The notes: a model not told the origin generated them from the letters alone. 64,000 nucleotides of DNA from Schaalia canis (GCF_003858455.1 NZ_RQZF01000001.1:310001-374000), one strand, 5' to 3'; shown: positions 17,760-27,700, counted from the stretch's first letter. Made by a program: numbers and translations.

Positions 17760-19291
17760 GCCTGCACTCCTTCCTGTTCAGTGGTGTTCTTCTTCCACGG
17801 CAAGGCCGTCAATACGGCTGCGCCAACAAGAGCCAGAACGACGCAACCCCATCCAAGTACGGCGATATAGCTTGGCTCGTAGCCACCGTAGGGAACCTGA
17901 ACGAGCTCGATAACGGCGGTGATAAGCATGAAGCTCAAGACAGCCGGAACAACCGCCCCAACAAGGATGTCCCAAATGAAGGGCACGGGCAGTGCGGAAA
18001 CCTTATTGAGGTGGGCACGCAAGCTCTTCAGGCGCTTTCCTGCAATAGCGGCCACCACGGTCAAGGCGATGGCGCTACCGACAACACCAATAGTGTTGAT
18101 GAAGTTATCGACAACGTCCAGGGCGTTCAAACCCGACTGCGTGCCAAAGAGGGCCACGGAGACCAGCATCGCGGGAATACCCATGATGAAAGAGGCCTTA
18201 ATTGGGCTGAAACCAAACTTGTCTTGCAATCCGCCTGAGACAACCTGAAGCAGGGACAACAAAGAGGTAACTCCCGCTAGGACCAGGGAGGTGAAGAAAA
18301 GAACACCGAAGATCGGGCCGCCCGGCATCATCGAAATAATGTGGGGGAAAGTGACGAAGGACAAAATAGGCCCTGTCAGGCCTTCTAGGTCGGCCACTGC
18401 AACGCTTTGTTGGTGAGACATGAAGCCCAAGGCTGCGAAAACGCCAATACCCGCCAGGATTTCAAAGGATGAATTAGCAAAACCTGCAACCAATCCCGTG
18501 CCCGTCAGATTGGACTTGGGCTTGAGGTACGAGGCGTAGGTCAGCATGATGCCAAATGCTACCGACAGGGAATAGAAGATCTGAGCGAATGCTGCCAACC
18601 AAACCTTCGGATCAGCAAGAGATTCCCAATTGGGCGTAAAGAAAGCGTTGAGACCTTCAAGAGCGCCCGGAAGGAAAAGGGCTCGGATAACAATGGCAAT
18701 GAAGAGAATGACCAGCAAGGGGAGGAAGATTTTATTTGCCAGTTCCACGCCGCCAGTCAGACCGCGGGCCATGATAATCAGGACGAAAAGCCACAGGAGA
18801 ACCAAAGGAATCATCACCGAGGCTACCGGCGTGGTTGAGTAGGTGGTCGCCTCGGTCACCTGCAGGAAGTCAGCGAGGAAGAAGGTCTTGGGGTCCTCTC
18901 CCCACGCCATATCCACTGAGTACAGGGCGTAGCGTGCTGCCCAGGCGATCACCACGGCGTAGTAGGTGAAAATGACGAAGCAGACCATGACCTGGAACCA
19001 GCCAAAGAACTCTGCCTTAGGCGTCAGACGACGCAATGCCGCAGGCGGAGATCCACGGAACTTGTGCCCGAGGGCGTAGTCAAGAAGAAGGACAGGAATA
19101 CCGACGCATACGAGGGCAACAAGATAGGGAATGAGGAACGCTCCCCCACCATTAGCGTAGGCAACGCCAGGGAAACGCCAAATATTGCCCAGGCCAACGG
19201 CAGAGCCGATCGCTGCGAGCAAGAATGCGGTCTGTCCGCTCCAAGTTTCACGCCGACGGGGGCGATACTCCGTGGGAGTTGTGGTACTCAT
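17756..19291 (-). CDS. Sodium-dependent amino-acid transporter, NSS/SNF family
   Basis: A 511-residue inner-membrane symporter with 11-12 predicted membrane helices that imports amino acids with Na+. Signature motifs are WSGQTAFLLAAIGSAVGLGN and WRFPGVAYANGGGAFLIPYL in helix 1-2 (sodium and substrate site), followed by GIPVLLLDYALGHK. FYSLSVAFGIMLTYASYLKP in helix 6 and FEILAGIGVFAALGF in helix 7 also match the family. The C-terminus ends WKKNTTEQEGVQA and its stop codon overlaps the start of the MetS-like subunit. The substrate is most likely methionine or alanine, judging by that partner. It is transcribed divergently from deoD. Confidence 0.9.
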   Translation of the reverse strand: MSTTTPTEYRPRRRETWSGQTAFLLAAIGSAVGLGNIWRFPGVAYANGGGAFLIPYLVALVCVGIPVLLLDYALGHKFRGSPPAALRRLTPKAEFFGWFQVMVCFVIFTYYAVVIAWAARYALYSVDMAWGEDPKTFFLADFLQVTEATTYSTTPVASVMIPLVLLWLFVLIIMARGLTGGVELANKIFLPLLVILFIAIVIRALFLPGALEGLNAFFTPNWESLADPKVWLAAFAQIFYSLSVAFGIMLTYASYLKPKSNLTGTGLVAGFANSSFEILAGIGVFAALGFMSHQQSVAVADLEGLTGPILSFVTFPHIISMMPGGPIFGVLFFTSLVLAGVTSLLSLLQVVSGGLQDKFGFSPIKASFIMGIPAMLVSVALFGTQSGLNALDVVDNFINTIGVVGSAIALTVVAAIAGKRLKSLRAHLNKVSALPVPFIWDILVGAVVPAVLSFMLITAVIELVQVPYGGYEPSYIAVLGWGCVVLALVGAAVLTALPWKKNTTEQEGVQA

Positions 19292-19375
19292 AAATACTCC
19301 TCAATAGTGTTAATTGCACGGTAGTTCGATGTTGAATCGTGTGCTGAAGTGACCACGTTTTGGTACACAACGGCG

Positions 19376-19404
19376 TGGACAATGCACTCACCTGCGGAGA
19401 CAAT
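19376..19404 (+). promoter_or_regulatory. Candidate promoter of deoD
   Basis: TGGACA, a 17-base spacer and GACAAT match a vegetative-type -35/-10 pair, about 60 bases upstream of the deoD start codon. Prediction by eye only. Confidence 0.4.
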
Positions 19405-19462
19405 AGAGGGGATTTATTTTTCCAACGCCTTATGGCGTGGTATCGATCACTTTAGGAGAAAC

Positions 19463-20170
19463 ATGGCAACCCCTCATATCAATGCTGAAATGGGCGATTT
19501 CGCTCCCGCTGTTCTTATGCCCGGTGACCCTCGTCGCGCGCAACGCATTGCTGAACTTCTCTTTGATGAACCGCGTATGGTCAACGATGTTCGCGGAATG
19601 ATGGGCTTCACTGGTGAAATCAACGGCAAGCCCCTGTCGGTCATGGGCTCGGGTATGGGCCAGCCCTCCTTCTCGATCTACGCCACCGAGCTCTTCCGTT
19701 TCTTTGGTGTTGAGCGAATCATTCGCGTGGGCACCTGTGGCGGTATCGCTCCGCAGGTCAAGGTTGGTGACGTCGTTGTCGCAATGGGCGCTCACACGGA
19801 CTCGTCCATGAACCAGTTGCGTATTCCTGGCGTGAACTTCTCAGCAGTGGCTTCTTACAATCTGGTGCGCGCAGCAGTAGATGCTGCCTCCGAAGAGGAC
19901 ACAGTGCATGTGGGAACGATTATTTCCCGCGACCACTTCTACTTCGCTCCCGAGGGCCAGGCACAAAAACTTGCAGACTACGGCGTTCTGGGTGTCGAGA
20001 TGGAAGCAGCCGCACTGTACGGCGTTGCCGCTGAGCACGGCAAGGAAGCACTGACGGTTCTGACCTGTTCGGACCACCTTTTTGATTCTTCTTCGGATAT
20101 GACCGCTGAAGAACGCGAGACTCGTTTCCAGTCTTCTTTGCGTCTGGCTGTCGCAGCAGCACTGTCGTGA
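19463..20170 (+). CDS. deoD: Purine-nucleoside phosphorylase, DeoD type
   Basis: A 235-residue hexameric-type phosphorylase that splits purine nucleosides with phosphate into base and ribose-1-phosphate (purine salvage). It begins MATPHINAEMGDFAPAVLMP. Recognisable motifs are MPGDPRRAQRIAE (phosphate site), GSGMGQPS, IIRVGTCGGI, VEMEAAALYG (ribose/base site) and TCSDHLF, whose Asp corresponds to the catalytic proton donor. The length is normal. The start at 19463 is preceded by TTAGGAG; the reading frame is open further upstream but without a site. It stands alone, divergent from the NSS transporter gene. Confidence 0.93.
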   Translation: MATPHINAEMGDFAPAVLMPGDPRRAQRIAELLFDEPRMVNDVRGMMGFTGEINGKPLSVMGSGMGQPSFSIYATELFRFFGVERIIRVGTCGGIAPQVKVGDVVVAMGAHTDSSMNQLRIPGVNFSAVASYNLVRAAVDAASEEDTVHVGTIISRDHFYFAPEGQAQKLADYGVLGVEMEAAALYGVAAEHGKEALTVLTCSDHLFDSSSDMTAEERETRFQSSLRLAVAAALS

Positions 20171-20209
20171 TGACATGCGGGTCCTTTCGGGCCCGCAGCA
20201 CATGAACGC

Positions 20210-20244
20210 GTGGGGCGGGTCGGCATGATGCCGGCCCGCCCCAC
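20210..20244. terminator. Bidirectional terminator between deoD and the ABC locus
   Basis: GTGGGGCGGGTCGGC and GCCGGCCCGCCCCAC form a 15-base stem (one G-T wobble) between the converging deoD gene and ABC permease gene. A second smaller GC-rich hairpin sits just before it at about 20178-20196. Confidence 0.75.
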
Positions 20245-20262
20245 ACACATTGTGACATCGCG

Positions 20263-21132
20263 CTAAGCCAACCTGGCTTTCTCTTTCTTCGCGCGGGCAA
20301 AGATGCCATGGCGAGGCGCAAAAAGCCAGGCCACAGCGAAGAAAGCAGTGAGTACCAGGACGATCGTGCCACCGGTTGGCAGATCAATCGACCAGGACAA
20401 GTACAGGCCAATCAAGCTCGCAAGCGCGCCAATAGCAGGCCCCAGGCACATCATGGGAATCAGGCGGTCAGTCAGAAGGCGTGCCGTTGCTGCCGGAGTA
20501 ATAAGTAATGCCAGAACCAGCACATTGCCAATGGTCTGAACGGAAATCACCACCGCGAGAGAAACGGCGACGTACAAAATGATGTCAAGGAACATTACTG
20601 GCAGGCCTGCGGCTCGCGCGCTCTCACGGTCAAGACTAACTGCCACAATTTCCTTGTGGAAGAAAGCAACCACTCCAATAACAAGGCCTGCACCCAGCAG
20701 GGCCGTAGGGACTTCCTCGGCGGGAACACCGGTAATGGAACCAAAAAGGAAATCTTGAAGGGATCCCGCATAACCCGGCGCTTGAGAAATGATGACAATG
20801 CCAAGAGCGAAAGCTCCAACGAAGAGCACCCCGATGACGGAGTCTTCTTTAAGACGGCGATTCTGAGAGAGCAGGGCAACAAGAATAGCCGTGCTCATAC
20901 CAGCGACAGCGCCACCAATGACAAGCGAGCCTGAAAGCACGAAGGCCACTGCCAACCCCGGGAACACCGCGTGAGCGACAGCATCACCAATGAATGCCAT
21001 GCCACGCAGGACAACATGAGCGCCCACCACGCCACACACGAGCGCACTGGTGACCGCCATCAGCAATGCGCGTGGAAGGAAAGCCAGGTTCGGATTGAGA
21101 AGATCCATGAAAAACTCATATGGCGAAAGCAT
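20263..21132 (-). CDS. ABC-3 family permease of the anchored-repeat transporter
   Basis: A 289-residue inner-membrane permease with about eight membrane helices, of the ABC-3 (ZnuB/TroC/MntB) family that moves divalent metals. MAFIGDAVAHAVFPGLAVAF matches the helix-2 family signature, and SVQTIGNVLVLALLITPAATARLLTD matches the conserved later segment with the cytoplasmic loop contacting the ATPase. The start codon overlaps the stop of the ATPase gene by one base (TGATG), so the two are translationally coupled. It is the last gene of the five-gene locus. Substrate is unknown; family membership and the ZnuA/TroA-like partner favour Zn or Mn. Confidence 0.86.
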   Translation of the reverse strand: MLSPYEFFMDLLNPNLAFLPRALLMAVTSALVCGVVGAHVVLRGMAFIGDAVAHAVFPGLAVAFVLSGSLVIGGAVAGMSTAILVALLSQNRRLKEDSVIGVLFVGAFALGIVIISQAPGYAGSLQDFLFGSITGVPAEEVPTALLGAGLVIGVVAFFHKEIVAVSLDRESARAAGLPVMFLDIILYVAVSLAVVISVQTIGNVLVLALLITPAATARLLTDRLIPMMCLGPAIGALASLIGLYLSWSIDLPTGGTIVLVLTAFFAVAWLFAPRHGIFARAKKEKARLA

Positions 21133-21947
21133 CAGGCTACCCCCAAGGCTGTGAGCAAAGGATTGTCAGGGCGAACTTTGAAGGTTTCGATCCATACCTG
21201 TGGGTCCCGCAATTCTTCAGGTGTGCCTGACGCAACAACCTTCTGATTAACCAGGTGCAGGCGATCACAGTCCGCAAGGGCTCCGATGAGATCATGGGTG
21301 GTCATGAGCACCGCCTGACCGTTATGCGCCAAAGAACGGAACATGTCGGTGAGCATTTCCTGGGTGGGCATATCCAGACCGGTAAAAGGCTCATCAAGAA
21401 GCAACACATCCGGGTTCAACGCAAGGGCACGAGCCACGAGGACTCGCTGGCGTTGACCGCCCGATAGCTCTCCCACCGGGCGAGAGGACAGGTCACGCAT
21501 ATTGGTCTTGAGCAACGCCTGCTCCACCGCGCGCTGGTGTTCCAAGCGAGGGCGCCTACCCCATCCGAGAACCCCAGCAAGACCAGCAACGACAGCCTCA
21601 CGCACTGTCAGCGGAAAATCCCACGCGAACTCGTGACGCTGAGGAACATAACCAATACGCCGTGGGACAACAGGCTGGCCATTAACACGAACACTACCGT
21701 CCTTCATTCGCACCAGGCCCAAAATGGAACGAAGAAGGGTGGTTTTACCTGCCCCGTTGGGGCCAATCAGGGCCGCGAACTCACCGTGCCGAACATCTAA
21801 AGTGACGCCGGTTAGAACCTCGCGGCCGCCAAGGTCAACACGCACGCCTTCGACCTGCAGCGCGGGCTCAGTCGGCGCAAGGCTCACGCTGTCTGGCGTC
21901 ACAGCAGAAGAAACGGCTGACGTTTCAACGAGCGCTTCAGCACTCAC
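21132..21947 (-). CDS. ATP-binding subunit of the anchored-repeat ABC transporter
   Basis: A 271-residue ABC ATPase that powers import by the adjacent permease. The Walker A is GPNGAGKTT (about 63-71), the Q-loop lies in RRIGYVPQRHEF, the signature is LSGGQRQR, the Walker B is VLLLDEPF and the switch His is in MTTHDL. An N-terminal extension of about 30 residues precedes the catalytic core. The GTG start overlaps the TGA of the upstream membrane-anchored repeat protein gene by four bases. ABC ATPases of this subgroup occur with ZnuA-like binding proteins and surface repeat proteins in Actinobacteria (the 'anchored repeat' type of TIGRFAM). Confidence 0.88.
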   Translation of the reverse strand: MSAEALVETSAVSSAVTPDSVSLAPTEPALQVEGVRVDLGGREVLTGVTLDVRHGEFAALIGPNGAGKTTLLRSILGLVRMKDGSVRVNGQPVVPRRIGYVPQRHEFAWDFPLTVREAVVAGLAGVLGWGRRPRLEHQRAVEQALLKTNMRDLSSRPVGELSGGQRQRVLVARALALNPDVLLLDEPFTGLDMPTQEMLTDMFRSLAHNGQAVLMTTHDLIGALADCDRLHLVNQKVVASGTPEELRDPQVWIETFKVRPDNPLLTALGVA

Positions 21948-22936
21948 TTTGTCCCCTCCTGAGCGTCAATCTCAGCAGCAGCCTGAGCGCGTTCACGGGC
22001 GCTTGCACGTGAACGCATGATAACCAAAGTTGCACCAACGCCGATCGCAACGCCCGCCAGTACAACGGCAATGAGCACCCAGGGGATTGCTCCCTCGGCT
22101 GAAGGAGCCATCTCCGTGTCGTTCGCATCGGATGTGCCCATTGCCGGGTCAGCATTCGTTCCAGACTGAGCATCACCAGCGTTGGAGGGCGGCACGCTGA
22201 GTTCAGCGGCAGTAAAAGCCTCGTCGGCGGAGGTTGCATCCCCCACGGCAAAACGCAGCGTCGTTGAGGCACTCAGGTCTTGACCATCGGTGGTTTTCGC
22301 AGAGAAGCGCAGTGCTGCAGTGTAAACGCCGGGTTCAGTGAAAACCCAGTTGGCGTGGACATGGGTATTCACATCGACCCATACGTCCTGAGGTTCTTTC
22401 TTCTGGCCGTCCACCAACAAACGAGGCTCACCGAAAGTGCCATCTTGAAGGAACATCCACGAGCGGCCGGGTCCTTCAACAGGGCCAATACTCATTGTTG
22501 CGCCGCGTTCGACAACGCGAGTGACCTCAGGATCTTGAGTGTTCCAGCCGAGCCAGACGACCTCGTGATTCTCCGTCTGAGGAATGATGTACCATTCCTG
22601 CCCCTCCTTGCCTTCCATGAAGGCATAGGCGCTGTCGGTGGGAGCTGGGAGCTTCGACGCATCCCTCACGCGCAGCACGACTTCATTCGGATCACGCCAC
22701 ACGGGCACGTCGCCCGAATCGTCACGGGCCATCACGGTCCACTCGCCGTTGACGATGCGGGGACCCACATCAACGTGTCCGCGCTCAATGACGTGTTGCC
22801 CGCTGGCCTGCGCTTCATCTGAAGAAACAGACTGGGCGAGATTGGGGTCCTCGTTTGCCAGTGCTGCTGCCGGGGCAAGGACGAGGCTCGCGACCAGAAG
22901 GGTGATTGTCGTGCTCACACGGGGAAGAAAACGCAT
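21944..22936 (-). CDS. Membrane-anchored surface protein with one anchored-repeat domain (choice-of-anchor M type)
   Basis: A 330-residue exported protein. A signal peptide ends near ALAN-EDP (about 28), followed by one complete copy of the actinobacterial surface repeat: it opens with ERGHVDVGPRIVNGEW, continues with EWYIIPQTENHEVVWLGWNTQ and closes with HVHANWVFTEPGVYTAAL and LRFAVGDA. A Ser/Asp/Ala linker, one membrane helix (IPWVLIAVVLAGVAIGVG) and a basic cytoplasmic tail follow, so this copy is membrane-held rather than wall-sorted. It sits 51 bases downstream of the binding-protein gene and overlaps the ATPase gene. It may pass ligand from wall to binding protein (inference). Confidence 0.84.
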   Translation of the reverse strand: MRFLPRVSTTITLLVASLVLAPAAALANEDPNLAQSVSSDEAQASGQHVIERGHVDVGPRIVNGEWTVMARDDSGDVPVWRDPNEVVLRVRDASKLPAPTDSAYAFMEGKEGQEWYIIPQTENHEVVWLGWNTQDPEVTRVVERGATMSIGPVEGPGRSWMFLQDGTFGEPRLLVDGQKKEPQDVWVDVNTHVHANWVFTEPGVYTAALRFSAKTTDGQDLSASTTLRFAVGDATSADEAFTAAELSVPPSNAGDAQSGTNADPAMGTSDANDTEMAPSAEGAIPWVLIAVVLAGVAIGVGATLVIMRSRASARERAQAAAEIDAQEGTK

Positions 22937-22987
22937 AAGGATTACTTTCTTTGAAGGGAAAGGAAATGGGAGACGAGGTAGAAGACG

Positions 22988-24619
22988 CTATTGCGAAGGC
23001 GATCCTCCCAGGCAACGGGCCAAAGAATTGGCATTGGCCATCATCATGTCGACATAGGTATGTACCTCGTGATCGAAGGTGTCACCGTAAAGCGGGCATA
23101 CCTGCACGCCTGACTCTTGAGCGACCGTTGTCAGAGTTGAGCGGCGATTTGCCAACTGCGGTTCAAGGAAAACCGCACCGATGGTGAGGTCCTCAATTGT
23201 TGCGGCGAGCTTTCGACGATCAGCAATGGAGGGTTCCACAGCGGGGTTTGGAGCAACAAAGCCCGCGACACTTAAGCCATAGGCATTGGCGAGGTATGCG
23301 TACGCGTCATGTGTGGTGACAAGGTGGCGTGAATCCTCGGGGATAGTGTCAATGGTCGCAGCAACTTTCGCATCGATATCCTCAAGGGTTTTCAAATAGG
23401 CCGAAGCACGCTGCCTGTACCCTTCCGCACCCTGGGGGTCAACTTCAATCAGACGGTCACGAATTACACGCACATAGGCGGCAGCATTGTGGACGTCATG
23501 CCACAGGTGGGGGTCAATTTCCCCGTGGACGTGCTTTCCCAGAACTGCTTGAGGAAGAAGATAGAGAGGGTCCCCAGGCTGTCCCAGGAAACGAAAACCC
23601 GCTGTTCCGGGTACTTCAGTAAGAGTACGGGTCGGAACATCAATCACGACCTTGTCGAGGTCAAGACCAAGAAGTCCCGGCACCGAGGTGCTCTCAGGCG
23701 CAACCGCATCCAGCAAAGGAGAATCAGAACCGTCAGAGGGCTGATCGACCATGAGGGTGACCATGCCCGCATCAATGTCGACGCTTAGGTCACCGTGCCC
23801 GGCGGCAAAGACAACGCGACCTTCCTCGGCCGCAACCTTTTGGGGGTCAACGCCGACGGCAAACACTGCGGTGCCGGCCTTCATGGGAATCGGTCGGGCG
23901 CCTTCGCTGACTCGCAAAGCTCCGCGGAACGTCACTCGATACACGCCCGGTTGAGTGAAAGCCCAGCTCATGTGTGTGTGCGCATCGGCAGGCAGCGTCA
24001 TCGTATCAGCGGCATAACCGTCCCCCTCATCGAATCCATCGGATGAGGAAAAAGCGATCTGTGGGGTGCCGAAAGTCGTCGTCAAGTAGGACGAGGCCTG
24101 CCCCGGTCCTTCTACCGTGGTGGCGCTCAGATCAACCTCTGATGAACGTGTCGCTCCATAGGTCTGTCCCCTACCGGCCACGCGCATTCCCAGCCAAGCG
24201 GTGTCAAGTGCTCGGTCCTCGACGAGAGGCAGAATGGTTGCCCCGTCTTTCGCAGCTTCCTCAGCGATCGAAACTGACAGGGCAGTTGAGGGGAGGTTGG
24301 CATCAAGGGTGCGGATAATTGCGTGTTCTTCAAGCAACAGATAGTTCGTGAAGGCCAGATCGGCATAGGCAATATCTCGGATGGAGCGCAGACTTGGTTC
24401 ATAAGAGTGCGGGTCGGCGCCATCGGGGACGATCTGCGACAGGTGTACGTCGGGGCCGGCCACATTACGCACCAGGTCCGCGAGGATTCCGGTGGTGGTC
24501 ACCACCCGAAGCTCATTGTCTTCAGATGCCTGGAGCGCCTGTGCGGTACAGGCGCTTAAAGCGATGCTGGTGCAGGCCAACATCGCGGGGAAAGAGAGGA
24601 AACGTTTGTGGGAACTCAC
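22988..24619 (-). CDS. ZnuA/TroA-like binding lipoprotein with inserted repeat domain
   Basis: A 543-residue lipoprotein, the substrate receptor of the adjacent ABC transporter. A lipobox (ALSAC) ends the signal peptide. The N-lobe starts ELRVVTTTGILADLVRNVAG and has PDGADPHSYEP with the first metal His. About 240 residues later the metal-binding fold resumes with HGEIDPHLWHDVHNAAAYV, then TTHDAYAYLANAYGL and YGDTFDHEVHTYVDMMMANA, giving the His and Asp ligands of cluster A-I (Zn/Mn) proteins. The insert holds both halves of the surface-repeat domain in swapped order: HTHMSWAFTQPGVY comes first and AAGHGDLSV second. The GTG at 24617-24619 is preferred, with AAGG upstream and a correct lipoprotein signal. 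An ATG at 24718 would add 33 implausible residues. Confidence 0.86.
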   Translation of the reverse strand: MSSHKRFLSFPAMLACTSIALSACTAQALQASEDNELRVVTTTGILADLVRNVAGPDVHLSQIVPDGADPHSYEPSLRSIRDIAYADLAFTNYLLLEEHAIIRTLDANLPSTALSVSIAEEAAKDGATILPLVEDRALDTAWLGMRVAGRGQTYGATRSSEVDLSATTVEGPGQASSYLTTTFGTPQIAFSSSDGFDEGDGYAADTMTLPADAHTHMSWAFTQPGVYRVTFRGALRVSEGARPIPMKAGTAVFAVGVDPQKVAAEEGRVVFAAGHGDLSVDIDAGMVTLMVDQPSDGSDSPLLDAVAPESTSVPGLLGLDLDKVVIDVPTRTLTEVPGTAGFRFLGQPGDPLYLLPQAVLGKHVHGEIDPHLWHDVHNAAAYVRVIRDRLIEVDPQGAEGYRQRASAYLKTLEDIDAKVAATIDTIPEDSRHLVTTHDAYAYLANAYGLSVAGFVAPNPAVEPSIADRRKLAATIEDLTIGAVFLEPQLANRRSTLTTVAQESGVQVCPLYGDTFDHEVHTYVDMMMANANSLARCLGGSPSQ

Positions 24620-24702
24620 GGGACACCTTCTGCCGCCCGGGGCTAAACGTAATGAGTGATGGGATGGATGCGTCGATCTACTTGAGGGGCTCAACGGCCT
24701 CA

Positions 24703-24744
24703 GCGGTGCTGTGATCACGCGAGGTCACGCGATCACAGCACCGC
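24703..24744 (-). terminator. Hairpin inside the anchored-repeat locus
   Basis: GCGGTGCTGTGATC pairs with GATCACAGCACCGC (14 bases, perfect) 13 bases after the stop codon of the 1507-residue wall protein and upstream of the binding-protein gene. No U-run follows on the minus strand. It may be a leaky terminator or a processing/stability element that sets surface protein apart from transporter expression. Confidence 0.55.
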
Positions 24745-24756
24745 TTCAGTGTGAGC

Positions 24757-27700
24757 TCAGCTCAGGCGAGTTCCTCGTCGGGCAGCAACAACTGCGACAC
24801 CACCGAGGATGACCAACAGAAGCGCATACGGAGCAACCATGTCAGTCTGCGCACCAGTCTGGGCCAACGAACAGGGCTGGCCCGACTTCGTACGACCAAC
24901 GGTTTCTGACACCATCGGACGGCCGTTGGGCCCCTTTTCACCGGTCAGGGTCAGACCTCCTGATGCCCCGCTGGAGCCCTTGAGTTCGCCGGAAGTGGAC
25001 TGCACCTCCATAGAAATCGTCATGGTGTAGGTACCGGGGGCAGTGAAGAGCCAGTTATGGTGGGCGTGGGTATTGGCACTCAAGGTGTAGGACGACCCCG
25101 CGCCGTTAAAGACCATCTTTCCAACGCCTGATCCAAGGGTGCCTGATTCAAAGACCGCAACCTTTCCTGGGCCGTCGACTGACTCCAAGGTGAAGGTGAC
25201 TTCACCTGTCGTGCGATTGACAATCTCTTCACGTTGAGAGTTCATACCCAGCCAAGGCACGTCTTTCACCTGGGTCTGCTGAATCATCCACACCTTCGAA
25301 CCGCTTGAGGCGATGAATTTGAGCTGCTCGGGAGCGTCAAGCGCTGCCTCATCGCCCACGGCAAAGGTCAGTGAAGTGGGATCAACCCAGACGGCAGGCT
25401 GCTGGCGATCGTCCTTAATGCGGGCGAACACGGTGTTGTTCTCAATGACAGGACCGAGGTCAAAGTGTCCGTCGCGGGCGTTACCGGAAGCACCGGGGCC
25501 AACATTGAAGGTCAAGGTTGTTGTCGCCTTGCCAGCGGCTGCTCCCTGAGAGGCTGACTCAAGTTTCTTTACCTCTTCTGGCTCAGCTTCGCGGGTAATG
25601 ACCGTGGGGATACAGACCTCCCCGGCTCCGCCACGAGCGCCGCCACGGGAACCACCTGAAATGCTGCCAGAATCAGTTCGCCCCGAAGGCGCCGAGGTCG
25701 GGCCATTGGAACCCGCACCAGAGGAAGAGCCAGTTCCGCCTGGGCCGTTTGGCTGCTTGCCGCTTTGGGCTGAATCTGCGTCCTTCTTGTCAGTGCTGTG
25801 CGAGGCAACGTGGAAGGCAATCTTTAGTTCGGGGTGTCCTTGAACGAGTGCGTGGTGATGTCCAACAGGGAAATCTGCGGGAACCTTCCACTGAGTGCGC
25901 GCAACGCCCTTCTCGTCAGCTCGTACAGCGGGCAGAACGATCGGATCAGAATGAATTTCGAAGACAACTTCTTCGTGAGGGGTCAGACCGGAGGCTGTCA
26001 GTTCGAGGCTGCCACCGGGTTGAACCGTCGTGGAGGACAGTTCAATTCGGGGGCCACCACAGTTAATGGTTCCGACATCAATGATGTAGGTCTGAGGTGC
26101 GCTGGAGATGCGGTGGGATCCGTCCTCGCGTGAAGCGTTTCCAGTGACCGTCAATGTGTAGCGGCCGGGCTTGCTGAACACCCAGTTGACGTGAGTGTGA
26201 GCCGGGTAGTCCTGCACGATGGTTGATCCGGCAGGATCGAGGGTATATCCGCCCGTTGTCAGGCGTGATTCCAGAGCGTTACCTCCGAATCCCTTGGTGA
26301 TGAACATATGGATGCGTCCACCTTCAGGGCCGGTGTAGGAAACATCGAAGGAGGCTTTTGCTAAACCTGCGGCTGCAATGCCCTGTGTATCCCAGCCAGG
26401 CCACACGAGATCCTTGTCTCCGCCCTGGGGAAGGTAGTAGCCACGGGGTGAGCCGGGAATACCTGCTGGAAGGTCACGCTGAGCGGATTCTTTTACCTTG
26501 ATGAGCACAGTGTGAGGATCACGAATGGTACCCGGTGCGGTGACATCTTCCTTGACCTTTAGGTCGAGGCCGCCGTTAGTGTTGGCCATGAGAGTAAACA
26601 GGTCGGTGTGTCCAGAGTCGAGGACAGTTGTGACACCCTTGGGGTAGCAGGCAGAAGGAGCAGTGTTGCGTGTATCAGGGGTCGTGTCCTTGGGAACATC
26701 CGAGTCCTTGGGAGTGCCGTTGCCTGTGGGGGCATCGTTATTCTTTGGCGAGTCGGTATCCTTCGGAGAGCCGTTGTCCTTTGGAGAGCCTGTGTCCTTC
26801 GGAGAATCCGTGCCCGCCGGAGGATTGGGGCGTGACGGTTGCTCTCCGGGCTTTGGCGAGGTTGGAGGAACCTGGGTGTCGGGTTCCTTGGGGGTATTCG
26901 CCGTCGGGGGAATGACGATGCTGTCGCCACACAGTGCGGCAATCTCGGCATTACCAACGGCGTAGTAGACATTCAACCAGTCGTAGTCTGTTGAGCCTAC
27001 CCAACCGGATTGAGCGCCGTAGTTTGCGCGAATGGTGTATTCGGCAAGGTACAGGCCAGGGCTGGTGAAGGAGGTGGCCAGATGCTTATGAGTGGGGTCA
27101 GCCAGGACGATCTTGTCGCCCTCAACACTAGAGTTCATTAGAACTCGCGCGCCATTCAAAATATCGGCGTCCCAGTGGACCATGCGGCCGGGGCCTTCAA
27201 CGCTTTCAAAACTCATCTGGACGGCATCACCTGAGAGCTTAGAGTAGGGCATTGCCTCTGTGTTCACACCGATCCAGGCCAACTTGGGATCTTGTTGTTC
27301 AGGCAGGGTCCACACGGGGCTTCCCTGGGGAGCAAGAGCTTTCAGTGCTGCCCCGGGACCGTCAACATTCAGGGTGTGCGACGCGTAGTCCGGTACGGGG
27401 ACGACGATCGTGCCGCTTGCACGCTCGACAGTCTTGCCGGTAACTGCGGTGTCCTTCCAGAAGGGTTGAACCTTGCCGCTGTCGCTCATGCGCGCAGCAA
27501 TGTCGTGGTGTCCGTTAGCGACACAGGTGTAGGTGCCCTTTTCGGGGCGTTCAGCGGATTCTCCCACAGGAGCGGCCTCAAAATGGCCGGGGTCTTGTGG
27601 AGCAGGATCGACGTCAAAGGATTCAGCAGGCGTGAAGATAGCGGCAGCCTGAGTGGTGTTCTCAGGTAGGCCAACAGCGCTGTCAGGGCCAACGAGCCAA

